Made by a program: the position numbers and the translations under genes. This document shows, piece after piece, positions 12,740 to 23,560 of a stretch of DNA of 64,000 bases. This stretch comes from Trichobilharzia regenti (lineage: Eukaryota > Platyhelminthes > Trematoda > Strigeidida > Schistosomatidae): assembly GCA_944472135.2 (NCBI GenBank), contig OX235264.1, forward strand, positions 120,557,809 to 120,621,808, read 5' to 3'. The notes beneath the pieces were generated by a model that saw only the letters and a program-made list of their open reading frames with translations, searched no databases and was not told the origin of the DNA. Position 1 is the first letter of the stretch, and every line of letters begins with the position of its first letter.

Positions 12740-13715
12740 ACTAGTGTGCATAACTCATCAGTGTAATGAAAGTAATACGGTTACCAAGGCAGTAAGTGAT
12801 TGACTACACTCTCTCTGTCTGTGTGCAGAAGTTTGGTCTGAGACGTTTGATTGCAATTGCTTCAACAGCAAATCATAGTAAATTCGCTGTCCTTTGTATG
12901 CTGAATATTTTGAAAGATTTGGAAATCTCGACAAAATGACCCGTATCCACATGGTTGGTTTATGGTAATTTCACTTTGTAAAATCTACTTCCTTTTAAGA
13001 GTAAGTTTCTTGGAATATGCTCTGAAAATCGGAGAGAAGCCTTACCTTCTTTCTGTCCCTCTAATGTACTTGCTGATGCAGGTGCATGTGAATTTATAAC
13101 TGCAGTTGGAGGTAACATCAGCAGGCTACTTATTCAGTTTCGTTTGGCTTATAGAACATGTAGTGCTGCTGTATGGTGTCACCAGCTTAGCTGCAGTTGG
13201 GAAGCATCTTTTTATTCCTCCTTTCATCTTCTTGTCAATCTTTTGTGATACTGCTTCTCCTTTGATTGGGGTTAGGGGAGGCAAATGAACTATTGGATAC
13301 TTCGCTTTCTCACCTCTTTCTTTGCTGTACTTTAGTATAAATCCTTTTGGATACCTATTTTCCTTAAGACATTTTTCAACAAAGCTTGATTCTTCTTCTA
13401 CCTTGTTGGGCGAAAATAACTTCCTGGCTGTGTCGTGCAGTGTCCTTACTAATCCCCGTTTATAGCTTAATGCACAGAAGGTGTTGTAGTGAAGGTATTG
13501 TCCAGTCCAGGTTTCTTTTCTGAAGATGGATTTTTCAACCGTTCCATCGTCTCTTCTTTTTACATTTAGGTCCAGGAAAATGGACTCATCGTTGTGTTCA
13601 TATTCCATAGTGAATTTAATGTTTGGATGGATCTCATTAAGGTGGTCAAATATTACGGGTGCCTGACTCATTTCGTTACCAACAACAAACGTATCATCGA
13701 CATATCGACGATAGC
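12740..13715 (-). mobile_element. PLE: reverse transcriptase end plus endonuclease remnant
   Basis: The - strand frame enters with RT motif C 'RYVDDTFVVGNE' (YVDD codons at 13693-13704). It continues open through the thumb-like region to 13126 ('IFLDLNVKRRDDGTV', 'SIFRKETWTGQYLHYNTF', 'KRGLVRTLHDTARKLF'), then breaks. A damaged GIY-YIG segment follows ('YKFTCTCISKYIRGTERR', where relatives have 'C(S)CGDTYIGRTNR'). The element is cut off abruptly just before motif C near 13715, so the N-terminal RT half is absent. It lies upstream of the first CNBD-like exon seen here. Confidence 0.8.
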
Positions 13716-14101
13716 GTCACTCAGTCATAGTTTGACAGTATATAAATTGATGGTGACTTAAACTAAAAATTCTAATGCTTATATTCTGGATGCGTTCATC
13801 TTATAATGTTTTCTCTATTACCTTTCAAACATTGAAGTATGAAATGTTATTATTTATATAACCATTATAATTTCAGGTAGTTTGCACTTAGCTGATGACG
13901 GAAACCTGTAAAATAGGATGATGATATCACATTTTATACTGCAAATCTAGTCTTTCTTTCTCTATCGAAATTTATCAAGGGTACCAAATGTATGAAGGTG
14001 CTTAACTCTTGAAAAAAATATTTCGTCGAAGAGAATATTTTCTTTGCCGTTATATATATTTCTTCTTTCGTGTACGACTTTCATGTTTCCATGCCTTACA
14101 G

Positions 14102-14300
14102 ACGTAATATGACAATATGTATGGATAGTAATCAAAGCAATTGGATCTACATTGTTAAAACAGGCCAATGTCGTATTCTTAAAGGTATTGAATTAAAGGC
14201 TAAGTGTGGAAACTCAACTAGCGGTAAGGGAGGTAGACCGGAAACTCGTGTTCAGTATTATTACTGCAAATCAAATAATATTAGGAGTAAAAGGTCGAAG
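14102..14300 (+). CDS. exon of a CNBD2-like cyclic-nucleotide-binding protein
   Basis: The exon follows an acceptor with a pyrimidine-rich run ('tttccatgccttacag', AG at 14100-14101) and ends at GTAAGT (14301), in phase 0. It encodes 'NWIYIVKTGQCRILKGIELK', the beta-roll pattern of a cyclic-nucleotide-binding (CNB) domain, then a basic Gly/Lys/Arg-rich loop ending 'RSKRSK'. The phase and sense fit the exons at 20789 and 28666, so I treat them as one gene. The exon starts with the last base of a codon, so at least one upstream exon exists; I did not find it. An exon for the middle of the CNB domain may be missing or hidden in the 6.5-kb intron. CNBD2 is my best match from memory; another CNB protein is possible. 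Confidence 0.55.
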
Positions 14301-14359
14301 GTAAGTTGAACACTGTTTTTGGAAAGGATTTTTCATTCATTTATTGTTTTTTATCATTA

Positions 14360-14765
14360 TTACTATTATTATATCCTTTAATTCCTAGAGGAACAAACGG
14401 CTTCAGCCGCGCGTCTCCATTGCCTTCGCTTTTCTGACAACTTTCCCACCTCGCTACAAGTCTGCCCACATGCTTTCATCTCCTCTTCACATAACCACCT
14501 CCAAGTCACCCTCACACTGATGACCAACTCGCCGCTTCCTTTTCGGGTTCCACTCGAGCGATGGCTTGTCTAGTGATGTCACTCACTAGATGGTTTCCTC
14601 AGCATATGGCCAATCCATCTCCATTTCTTCCTGCCTATTTGTTGGAAAGTCGGTTTCTCATTGCCAGAGATCCCTGTTGCTGATCTTTTCTGGCTGGTCA
14701 TCTGATCTTGAGTATTGAGTGGAGACAGCTGTTAATGAAGGTCTGCAGTTTGTTTGAGATAAACG
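14360..14765 (-). mobile_element. SR2-like RTE 3' end, head-to-head partner 1
   Basis: The minus strand matches the last ~400 bp of the RTE at 52206-54835, including the C-terminal coding tail and the terminal (TTA)n stretch at 14360-14378. It is cut off near 14765 and faces a second 3' end on the + strand at 14940. It lies in the intron after the exon at 14102-14300. Confidence 0.75.
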
Positions 14766-14939
14766 TCACTTATACACCCCTTAATTAATTTGAATAAAGC
14801 AAGAACAACAGTGGCTTTGGTAGAATAAAATGGAACCATCAGTGTTTATTCCATTGGCTTCTCATCAGCTGCTGTTTACGGGCCAAAGTCATTATTAAGT
14901 ATATCTACAAAAACAATTTTAGCATACTCAACAATACTC

Positions 14940-15300
14940 AGGATAAGATGACCAGAAAAGATCAGAAACAGGGATCTCTGGGAGCGAACCAACCAGGAAC
15001 CAATTGTGCAACAAATCTGCGGGAAGAAATGGAGATGGATTGGTCATACTCTGAGAAAACCATCAAGTGACATCACACACTAGGCCGTCGCTTGACTGGA
15101 ACCCAAACGGAAAGCGGCGAGTTGGTCTTGAGTGTGAGGGTGAAATGGAGGAGGTCATGTGGAGAGGAGATGAAAGCATGTGGGTAGACGTGGAGCCAAG
15201 TGAAAACGTTGCCATTGAACTGGACGTAATGGAGATGTGAGGCTGAAGCCGTATGTTCCTCCACGAACTAAACGAAACAATAATAATATATGTAATAATA
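14940..15300 (+). mobile_element. SR2-like RTE 3' end, head-to-head partner 2
   Basis: The + strand runs parallel to the C-terminal RTE region ('ggatctctgggagcgaacca', 'ggagatggattggtcat') and ends in an (ATA)n-type tail at 15280-15300. With the minus fragment at 14360-14765 it forms an inverted pair about 175 bp apart. The spacer (14766-14939) is not RTE sequence. Confidence 0.75.
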
Positions 15301-15439
15301 AGAAACACTTTATCCCGAACAACAATAATAATCATACACAATGGAAACTTTCAACATTACGTTATCAGATGAAAGAGAGGGTGAAAATATCCAGTTATCA
15401 GGTTGGCAACGAAAGACTGATAACCGCTTTTTTCTGAAC

Positions 15440-15760
15440 ATATAAACAAGGTTTCAGGAGCTTCATGGAGATCTCTTCAGAAAACTTGAGGAGAATTGAA
15501 CTCTTTTGTCTGTTGATAATTTTTTAACGATCTTATGACCTCCACCTCATGACCCGTGTCAGGGAGAAACCTAGCGATGGTACTGTTGAAAGCATTTGTT
15601 CCCCTTAGACATGGGCTTCTTGGTACATGTTCAGAAAATCGTAGATATGCCCTTCTTCTTTCTGTTCTTCCAATGTAACTGCTCCCACAGATTCACGTAA
15701 ATTTGCATATACAGTTGGAGTTAACATGAGAAGGATATCTGTCGACTTTTGACTGAAAAC
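15440..15760 (-). mobile_element. PLE endonuclease fragment
   Basis: The minus strand encodes 'SKVDRYPSHVNSNCICKFT', a stop, then 'ICGSSYIGRTERRRAYLRF' and 'SEHVPRS', a clear GIY-YIG (here SYIG) endonuclease, with a C-terminal part beyond. It is closely related to the fragment at 29110-29470. It is broken by stops, and the RT part lies apart at 16050-16660. Confidence 0.7.
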
Positions 15761-15774
15761 AAAACACGTAGATC

Positions 15775-16040
15775 AGCGAAGAGTCTCTTTTCGGTGAATT
15801 CATTTTCTTAGCTGTACAATCGCAAATATATATGCATTGTTCTGTATGCATGTGTACATTAAGTTTGTCAAACAAAATTACAATTGGTTAAGGTAACTTT
15901 TAACTAAACAGGTGAAGGTTGGTAATACAAGTCAAGAAAATTAAGTGTTAATGAAACTAGGATAGTAACAAAGACGATGAGTTGTCACAAACAGTTGTTA
16001 AAAGAAGTTATGTAATAATAATATGAATAGTTTGATTGAG
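15775..16040. repeat. PLE terminal block (recurrent)
   Basis: Same block as at 9120-9380 and 27230-27450 ('gagtctcttttcggtgaatt'). It sits between two minus-strand PLE fragments, which suggests head-to-tail PLE copies sharing a terminal repeat. Confidence 0.5.
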
Positions 16041-16049
16041 TGAGTTTTA

Positions 16050-16660
16050 CTCAGGATGCACATAGAAACAAACTTTTGACTGCACCAGATAGCATATTGT
16101 TCGATGGAAGCGAACCAACTTAACTGTAGGATACGCTCCGGCTAGTGACATTCTCAATCTTCTGTTGAGCATTTCTGCAATGTTTTCACCCTTAAAATCA
16201 AGTTGAATGAATAAAAACTTTTTCTTCACTATGATTTGCTTAATATTTGAGCCTTCAGATCTTCCGTACATGTTAATGAACCTCTGAGTTTAACTGTTGC
16301 CTTTCAACATCTTTCCGAGAATCATAAATGCTTCCTCTAATATCTATGTAAAGCCTAATCTCCTAGCTCTATAGTACAGAGGTTTGACTAGTCCACGTTT
16401 AAAGCTATTTGGACAAAAACTATTAAAATTTAGGTATTGTCCATTGCATGTAAGCATCCAGTCAATTTAACCTCTGGAGGTTACCATCTTCTAGGCTTTT
16501 CATGGCAGTGTCGAGGAAATGGAACTTTCGATCATTTTCATGTTCCATAGTAAATTCAGTATTGGTATGTGTTGTCTTTGAATAATCTGAGTAGGTTGGT
16601 AGGAAACATGACTTTTATTGTTGCACACTGCAAATGTGTCATCAGCATCGATGTCATGTG
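16050..16660 (-). mobile_element. PLE reverse transcriptase remnant
   Basis: On the minus strand 'DADDTFAVCNN' near 16620-16650 is a mutated motif C (YVDD in relatives). Downstream are thumb-like segments, and the last open stretch (16271 down to 16047) encodes 'KKKFLFIQLDFKGENIAEML' and 'NRRLRMSLAGAYPTVKLV', the conserved linker before the endonuclease. Frameshifts lie between. Nonfunctional. Confidence 0.7.
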
Positions 16661-16800
16661 ATTATAATTGATGCAATGATTATGAACAGCAATAAATTGT
16701 GTTTGAAACTTTGTCATCCAGTAAATAATACTGTTTCACTGTGTGATATATCTAATAAACAAACTAATATGGAATTACTTACTATCACAGTGCCCAAGTT
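16660..16800 (+). repeat. PLE terminal block
   Basis: It shares 'gtgattataattgatg' and 'cagtaaataatactgtttcac' with 3300-3430, and matches 29930-30030 in inverted form. It begins where the minus-strand PLE RT remnant is cut, so the two abut in opposite orientation. Confidence 0.5.
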
Positions 16801-17190
16801 TTACACATATATGAATATGTCTCTTCTTTCTATGATTTCAGTGGAACTCAGTACATTGTTACCCAATTTAATAGTCATTCAGCATCTTGTGCATCTTACG
16901 CACCTCTCTTTATTATTACGCAACTCCTTTACCATACGTTTACTTTGTTTAAACTGGAATTGCCTGTGAAAAATCTATATAAGCATAATTTTCCGAGCAC
17001 TGTTCACTAATTATGCAATCTCCTGTGAATTGATATCACGTGAAATTTACAAATATGTTAAAACGTCTCTGTACATGAAGTCAATGATTTATTCAGGCTA
17101 TAGGCGGCTAATGAGAAGTCAGAGAAATAAGCGGTGGTAGCAGATTATTCTGCAAAAGCTGTTGTTCTTGCTGTAATGCATTTGGCGCGA
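16801..17190. other. intronic sequence, no feature recognised
   Basis: AT-rich sequence, partly similar to PLE terminal regions near 17095-17160 ('gcagattattctgc' also near 29920). No exon is supported. Confidence 0.35.
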
Positions 17191-17194
17191 GGTG

Positions 17195-18400
17195 TCATTC
17201 GACTGTTTCCTGAATATATATGCCCAATTTATCTCCATTTTCTCCTGCATTTTTGTTGAACACTCGTTTCTTGGTTGGTTTGTACCAGCCAGAGTTTCAA
17301 ACTGCTAATTCTTTTGACCAGCTGGCCATTCGATCTTCAGTGTGGAGCTAGAGAAGGTGGTACCTGTTGGTGAAAGTCTTCAACAGGCTGTTGGAAATCC
17401 TTTTCGTGACGGGTGCGAAGTGCAAGTTTCTGAAGGACACGTATAGAAGGACCAACTTGACACTGGTTTTGAGGATTGTAATCTTGCTGTTTATGCTGAG
17501 GTGGAGTGCAGACGATTTCCAAACTGGTTACAGGTTGATGAAGGTGTATCTTGCCTTTCAGATTCCGACTGGCTTTCACATTTTCATCTTCTCCGCTTGT
17601 AGCTGAAACGATGCTTGCTGTCTAGAAGAGTGGGCAACCTCAGTTAAATATCTCCCGTTGATGGTGATTGGTGCTGGTTGTTGTTGTTGCAGTTGGTTGT
17701 TTGGTTATCTTCATCACCTCCCTTCGTCTTCTCTGTGTTCGCCTACAGTCCTGTTTTCACTGCCTGCCTGCATCTTCAGTCAGTTTGTGTTGGTTTTGGC
17801 TTGCAAGTCTTCGAGTTTGTGTGACATCATCCACGCGCAAAATCCAAATCTAGAGTCTTATTATCGATGGTTCAACGTATTCCTGTCTTCTCACTCCTAC
17901 CCACAGTCTGAAGCATAATCCAGTTTATCAAAATTAAGAATATCATCAGTGATAATAGGCAGACAGCCAGCTTGTCTTGTAACAACAGAAGACAAGGGCC
18001 AGGCAACAGATCGTTTTATTATGAAAATCAACACGTATTTATATATATTTCACATACATTATTATAGCTTATGCAAGTAGACAACGCAGGCTTCTGATTG
18101 GTTGCTTCGGGATTCCTCGAAAAATAGAGTTCTCTATCTGCGAATCATATTTTGCTACGTTAAGTCTCCTGTGATTGGTTGTTGAATCAGCCTTGCTCAT
18201 ATTTTCTCACGGCCTGCTCTCACCATAGTCTTACTCCTGTATGTACTTCAAACGCCTCGCTAAGAGTTTTCCGTTGTGGATCACTTGACACATGCCACTT
18301 TTATATAGCAAACTGTTTACATGAGGTTAATAAAGACTTGGGTACTGTACGTCGTTGTATTGCAGTAGTTTCCAAATTACTTCTTTTGTATTGAATTCTA
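17195..18400 (-). mobile_element. SR2-like RTE fragment split by a solo LTR
   Basis: Minus-strand RTE sequence like the copy at 6655-7890: endonuclease absent, RT palm end near 18390, 3' tail toward 17195. It is interrupted by a 249-bp LTR at 17978-18226. The two RTE halves meet at the LTR's 4-bp target duplication. The frame is heavily damaged. Confidence 0.75.
17978..18226 (-). mobile_element. solo LTR nested in the RTE fragment
   Basis: The copy begins TGTAACAACAG and ends CTCACCATA on the + strand and is flanked by the direct repeat GTCT (17974-17977 and 18227-18230). It is an inverted relative of 24358-24674: both share 'gacaagggcc' next to one end and 'gctctcacca' at the other. In the sense orientation (minus here) a polyadenylation signal precedes the 'ggcccttgtc' end, as expected for an LTR. 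No internal retrovirus-like coding region is present, consistent with recombination between two LTRs. Confidence 0.65.
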
Positions 18401-18714
18401 ATTATTTTATTCTTCTTTCTTGTGTTTGATTTTCTTATGTTACTACCTAGAGCACGACTATTCAAAATTCACGCAAACAATCAAATAGCAAAGATAATAA
18501 GATATTCATTGAATTGAAAACATTGGAACCGAATAGTGTTTTTGTAAGTTCCTCTAACATATTTTAAATGTAAATCAAATTATCTAATTAATTGATTAAT
18601 TAATTAATTAATCACCAATGCTCATTCTGGTTGTAGTGAACTGGATCACACGGAAGACCCTACGAAGTGGGAAAGATAGGTACACGTTGAGTCCTATTAT
18701 GGGTAAAATTTATT
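18401..18714. other. AT-rich spacer with (TTAA)n
   Basis: A (TTAA)n-like tract at about 18584-18612. A short RTE-like remnant near 18630-18690 ('gttgtagtgaactggatcac', compare the palm region of the RTE copies). No gene. Confidence 0.4.
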
Positions 18715-19600
18715 TTGATAAAGTCTCATAGTATGCTATACAGTAATACTTACACCGACGACTATTTCATTATCGTCAACAATGAAGAAAATCTAGACGA
18801 CGTCTTAAATTCCTTTAACAACTGCCACCCTGCAATTCAGTTCACGTTAAAGAAAGAGCCTAACTCCAAAATATCCTTTCTTGACGTTCAACTAACAAGA
18901 CGACAACAGGAAGGAACACTGAGAAAATCCATTTACAGAAAGTCGACGCAGAACGGAAAGCTTACTAACTTTCACAGTTGGGTACCTATATACACGAAAC
19001 TAAAATTGATCCGTTCACTCAGCTATAGGGTTGGCAGAATTTGCACCCCTGATACCATGGAAGATGAACCAGACAATCTGAAGAGAATCCTCGTCGACAA
19101 TTGTTATCCAAGACGGTTTGTTGCAGATTCCATGAGTCCTAGACCGCGAAAGCCGCCCATGCTTGGCGTCCTGAAAAAAGCTCCTCTGCATGAATCTTCA
19201 ATTCGACGGAGACACATCTGCAGAAACATTGAAAAATCGACTGTCGCGTTCAATTAAGAAACCTTCATTCGCAGCTGAACAAAGACTAACCTTCTCCACA
19301 AAACCTGTTATTCGTACTAACGTGAAGGATAAGCTACCACTGTTGACTAGTCTCATCAGTGTCTATCGGCCAATTCACCTGCTCATGTTGAGCCAGGTAT
19401 GTCAGCCGTACCGAGCGTTTTCTTTCCAAATGTATCACCGAACACTTACCTGCATGGTTTCACGAAGCAGAAAAACGATGCCCCCACAGCTCTATCTTAG
19501 AACATCTGATAGATTCCGGACACCGAGCTACACCCCAAACAAACTTCAAAGTCGTCTATAGAAAACAAAGCAGTCTTCCTAAACGCGTACGAGTCAAGCT
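18715..19600 (+). mobile_element. PLE reverse transcriptase and endonuclease remnant
   Basis: The open stretch 18715-19257 encodes RT motif C as 'TYTDDYFIIVNN' (codons 18751-18762; YVDD expected, so Val is replaced by Thr), then 'ISFLDVQLTRRQQEGTLRKS' and the thumb region. A frameshift near 19190 moves the linker ('KPSFAAEQRLTF') into a second frame, and the endonuclease part toward 19560 is barely recognisable. The element starts abruptly just before motif C, like the copy at 12740-13715. Confidence 0.75.
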
Positions 19601-20500
19601 TCTCCAAACCACAGTAATATTTACTGATGACGTTTTGAGCACAATTTATTGCTTCTCATAATCATATCAAGTTACTCACTCAACTTCCTAACTTCGTTTA
19701 TATAATTCCATTACTTTCCATCACTTGATTTGACTGGTTGGTACAAGTGTTTTCTATATTTCCGGTATGAGTAATGAGTCATTGCATCCTGTTGCATTAG
19801 TTGCATAAGTAGACTCGATGAACAAGGATTAAGTAATCAACCTCTCAATCTCTCTCCACCTAGATACCACCTACCTGTATTACTTACTGCTTAGAATTTT
19901 AGCCCTCTCCTTCCCAATCCATTGTCTGTGATTGTGCGTTATTAATGCCTGCAGTGCAATATAATGCTGAGCTTTTTTATAAATTACTTATCCCCGCGAG
20001 AGGCGTCAACCAGTCTAACCCCAGCTAAATTCTTATGTTCCGACAATCTGATTACCCCGATCTACTAGTCTGATCTATGTAGTTGATCTCTCAGTCATTG
20101 CAAGGTATTTTGTGAATTATTTTATTTTATTCGGTCAACAGGGTCTTTTAACCTACAGATCTTGTCTCTGAATGAGTTTGTAGGTTTGAATACCACCGTA
20201 ATTCCTGCTCTATTGATAATCCTACGTAGGGCTGCAGATGTCCCTATCTGATTGTATTTGATCAATAACACTCATATTATTTGTGAATGTACTTTATCTT
20301 ATATTGATTTTTATTCAAATGTCTAATCGCATCAATTTTCACTCATGTATATAAATGAAGGAAAAAAGTTGTGTGAATGAGTGACTTGATATTATTATGA
20401 GCAGTAATAATTTGTGCTCGAAGCGTTATCATCACTTAATATTACTGTACAACAAACACTGTGTGATTTTATCAAAATAAAATCTTATCTATTATGAAGT
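19600..20500 (-). repeat. PLE terminal blocks, including an inverted pair
   Basis: 19600-20250 is parallel to 1740-2640. 20240-20470 is an inverted partner of the 1740-1960 type block, with 'tgattgtatttgatcaataacactcat' split across the comparison. The stretch therefore contains inverted PLE terminal sequence. No coding frame is left. Confidence 0.5.
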
Positions 20501-20788
20501 TATACTCTCCCACCACAGTGCTTAAGTTTTATACTTATATCAATAAAAAGACGGTGAAATTTTAGAACGTTTTTCAGAAAAGGACCAACAAATGTCCAGA
20601 GTTAGTGAGATCTTTGATACTGTGCACACATATGAACTACCTAAAAATTCATCATTCGACAGTCTACTGATGCGCGATTCGACAACTTGTCAACATTATC
20701 AACATTGTCAGGATTATCTTATCAGCCTTATTTAATCAAATCTCAAAGTGGTAACATTTGTGTTTTTGTCTTTTCCCATTCCCATCAG

Positions 20789-20932
20789 GGACTGGAATCT
20801 ATTGTCTTTGAACCATTCGGTGGGACAACTTCAGTTTCATTAGTCTCAGATGGTGCAGAATGTGTAGCGATAAGTAAAAAATTTTTTATTGAACACTGTC
20901 CAACAAACTTTATGAATTGGTTAAGATCTAAG
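20789..20932 (+). CDS. exon of a CNBD2-like cyclic-nucleotide-binding protein
   Basis: A strong acceptor ('gtcttttcccattcccatcag', AG at 20787-20788) and a GTAAGT donor at 20933 delimit 144 bp, 48 codons in phase 0 at both ends. The peptide begins 'GLESIVFEPFGGTTSVSLVS' and continues 'DGAECVAISKKFFIEHCPTN'. This is the end of a CNB beta-barrel and the helix after it; the order 'FG..S..L-S-GAE....' is typical of CNB domains. The open frame continues upstream of the acceptor, but without a splice signal of similar quality, so I prefer the acceptor at 20788. It joins in frame to 14300 and 28666. Confidence 0.6.
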
Positions 20933-21240
20933 GTAAGTAAGCATATTCATGGAAATTAATTTTTGAACTAATTGGTTTTTAAAAGAATGGATACTGAACA
21001 AAGAATACTCTTTTCTATAACCTGCTCTTCTTCATCAGGTTCTCTAGTTGTATATCCATCCATCATAGTGAATGAATGAATGAATTAGTGTTATGAACAA
21101 CATTAATGTTGCTGTTTAAATAACATAGAATCAATAATATTGACAAATTACAGTCCAACAGCATCAACATAACAATACACACGGAATGTCAGAAAAATTA
21201 GGAAGGATAATATTAAAAGTTTATATACGAAGACTGTAAT

Positions 21241-21480
21241 GGTTACTTTCAGTGGTCACCAGTGGCTGAGTGGCCTAATAACTAGCCGCATACCTTGAAG
21301 ATTTCAGGTTCGAATCCTGGTTGGGTCACAGATGCGTACGTCAGAATAGTCTAAGACAAGGACGGAACAGTCATCCAATACTTCCTGGTTTCTAATGGCT
21401 CTGTAAATGAAGTCAATTCGTGATCAATCTTGAAAATTAGTTAACCGATCAGTCAGTCAGTCAATAAATCAGTAAAACAG
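21241..21480 (+). repeat. Sm-alpha-like SINE with intact pol III boxes and hammerhead relic
   Basis: The A box TGGCTGAGTGG (21263-21273) and B box GGTTCGAATCC (21307-21317) match the tRNA-type pol III promoter consensus. Downstream, 'gatgcgtacgtcagaatagt' and 'aaggacggaacagtcatcca' line up with the hammerhead region of the Sm-alpha family, but the CTGATGA core box is lost and GAAAC has become GGAAC, so no cleavage activity is expected. Confidence 0.7.
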
Positions 21481-21734
21481 TTAGCCGATTAGCCAATAGG
21501 TAAACAGTTTCAAGTCCATTTTATCACTCACAGATTATTCAACTATTTTAGAAATTATTTTGGTATAAGAAATAGAATTTGAACATTGTGGTAAAAATAT
21601 AATTAAATATTACACAAGTTTATTCGATAAAATACAGTGATGTTACAAAACTAACTGATAACTGGATGATATTTTAAGCATAGTTTATTGCACATTATGA
21701 TGTCACAAGTTGCTTACATGACTTCCTAACTAGT

Positions 21735-22390
21735 TTTGACGTGTCCTTAATCCCTCTTGTTTTGCGTTGCAATTCTTTATATATCCGAGTGCTAGGTAAG
21801 GAGGGAAAATCAATCGACAAGATTGTGAAGTTACATTGGTTGAGGCAATTAGGACATGTGTTGCGCATGCCTAAACATCATTCGCCTTCCTTCACGGGTC
21901 GAGTGGGTGATGTTAGCTGCTGACATAGGATGGATCATACTGGAAAAGTGGCAATGGTGGTCAGTCGAAAGAATATGGCTTCATCAGTCAATGAAATCCA
22001 TAACAGTTAGTTTGAGCCAGCCAACTAGCCAGTCACGCAGAGATGTGGAGACTGCTGTCCGGTTGGTGTCCTCGGAATGTCAGGAACCAATGATGGCTGG
22101 AGACAATCGGTGGTATGGCTCAAAATCTTCTTCGCTCAGTGGTGGCTAGCGCAGATGCATTCACTCTTTGTGATTTGTCATATCGAACAAAACTGTATTG
22201 TTTCTTCGTATCACGATTCATTTTACCTAGCTCACACTTCTTTTTACTATCTGTCTTTTGATGAATCTCTCTTTACTTTCTTGTCTTGGTTTATGTGTTA
22301 AATGGAGGGGAAGAGTGGCGACTTGCACTGGTGTATATCCGTGCATAGTTTTATGTCGAAAACAATCAATAAATCAAGCATATGCTTTCA
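21735..22390 (+). mobile_element. second RTE-type LINE family (RTE-2), 3' fragment
   Basis: The + strand encodes 'VLGKEGKSIDKIVKLHWLRQ' and then 'LGHVLRMPKHH', the C-terminal region shared with 26261-26638 (-) and 55932-56612 (+). Frameshifts break the frame after about 21900. The 3' untranslated part ('gagtggcgacttgca', 'tagttttatgtcgaaaac') runs to about 22370. Only the C-terminus and 3' UTR are kept. Confidence 0.7.
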
Positions 22391-22555
22391 GTAATATCTG
22401 CTGCAGATGTCTAGTATTGATTCAATTAACAAAGTTTCAGTGATTAACCTATCTCTCCCCCTAACCATATCACTTCCTAATAATTTCAGCCTATTTTATC
22501 ATACTGTGATCGCCTGACCGTTTCTGATCTTCCCACAATCATATTTATTTGTAGA

Positions 22556-22800
22556 AAAATGTTTCGTTCAACCTTCTATAAAAAGAGGTTAAGAAAATTG
22601 GTGACACTCAGTGTCTACTTTCTAAGTTTGTTAATTATTGTATCCTACCTACTCTTCTTTATCGTTCCTCCACAACCCACCTTAATCTTTCCTGGAATGA
22701 AGATGAAGGAATTTGTTATACTGCGACGAGCAGTTAAAAAAGCTGTCAATGGGGCAAGTGGAGTTGTCTCTAAACAAACACTTTAACCCATACTCACATC
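22556..22800 (+). mobile_element. CR1/Jockey-type LINE fragment
   Basis: 'FYKKRLRKLVTLS' and 'FVILRRAVKKAVNG' line up with 'YYIKKLRHSGITQ' and 'HIILRRTLRAVSRV' of the open LINE frame at 33017-34219. It is a short out-of-frame mosaic of the C-terminal region. No catalytic motif is retained. Confidence 0.55.
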
Positions 22801-22859
22801 GGACTCTCAACACCCTCTTTAATCATAATTATCCTCTTGTATCTCATCATGTAGGACAA

Positions 22860-23090
22860 AAGAAGTACCTAGACTAGCCACTTCTTATTGTATCTTCCAA
22901 TTCAACTGCACTTGTGGAGGAGCGAGTTATATTGGCATTTGCTTTAGGAACTTGACTTTTCGTGCGCCTGGGGAACATCTATCAGTGTGGCTAAGTAAAG
23001 GTGTATTACATACCATCAACAGGTCGACATTAGACCACGTGGTCCAAACCAGCCACAAATCAGGCCAGCATTAAAGAATCCTTCTCTATT
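22860..23090 (+). mobile_element. PLE GIY-YIG endonuclease fragment
   Basis: The + strand gives 'CIFQFNCTCGGASYIGICFR' and then 'APGEHLSVWLSKGVLH', the SYIG version of the PLE endonuclease. It is cut at both ends and immediately followed by a minus-strand SINE. Confidence 0.65.
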
Positions 23091-23104
23091 ATCTACCGGG
23101 TACA

Positions 23105-23270
23105 GAATATATTAGTTGGAGGACTTCATGAGTTAGAGAACCACTGGAAAACTCAGGAGTACTGGACTGCTGCTTCGTCCTAGTTTGGGACTCTTCACCA
23201 GCACTTACCCATCGCCGGGATTTGAACCTAGGACTTTCTGGTTACAAGGCGAGCTCGTGGACTTGGGTTC
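23105..23270 (-). repeat. Sm-alpha-like SINE with hammerhead relic
   Basis: On the minus strand a B box-like GGTTCAAATCC is followed by 'GTGCTGGTGAAGAGTCCC' and 'AAACTAGGACGAAGCAGCAG'. This is the hammerhead order (core box, stem II GTCC/GGAC, GAA box) with point changes in both conserved boxes. Confidence 0.65.
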
Positions 23271-23274
23271 CTAG

Positions 23275-23560
23275 TGGGAAGCGGTGACCAGTAGGGTGCA
23301 GCAGGTTGAAGGTGAGGCAGTAACTCATCGACGAAGACATTGCGAAGTGGTCACGCTTTGTCATGAATTAGCAGAAGTTAGAATTCATGGGCCCTTGGAT
23401 CTGGTCCAAGTGGCTCAATGGTTTACAATCTCACCTTGTAACGAGAAGGTCCTGGGTCCGATGCCCTGTGGAGGTGCGTACTGATGAAGAGTCCTGATGA
23501 GCTAGGACGAAACAGCCGTCCAGTACACCCAGGTTTCCCAACGACTGTCTAACTAATGCC
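23275..23560 (+). repeat. Sm-alpha-like SINE with hammerhead relic
   Basis: The A-box region (TGGCTCAATGG near 23409) and degenerate B box are followed by 'GTACTGATGAAGAGTCCTGA' and 'GCTAGGACGAAAC' at about 23478-23512. CTGATGA and GAAAC are intact, stem II (GTCCT/AGGAC) can pair, and GTAC/GTAC flanks could form stem I. Two or three extra bases lie between the core box and stem II compared with the canonical ribozyme. The copy is head-to-head with the minus SINE at 23105-23270. Confidence 0.65.

Noticed and set aside
20554..20742. + frame with 'GEILERFSEKDQQMSRVSEI' just before the CNBD-like exon
   Set aside because: Protein-like, but in another frame than the exon, without a usable donor before its stop; left as an unexplained open stretch.
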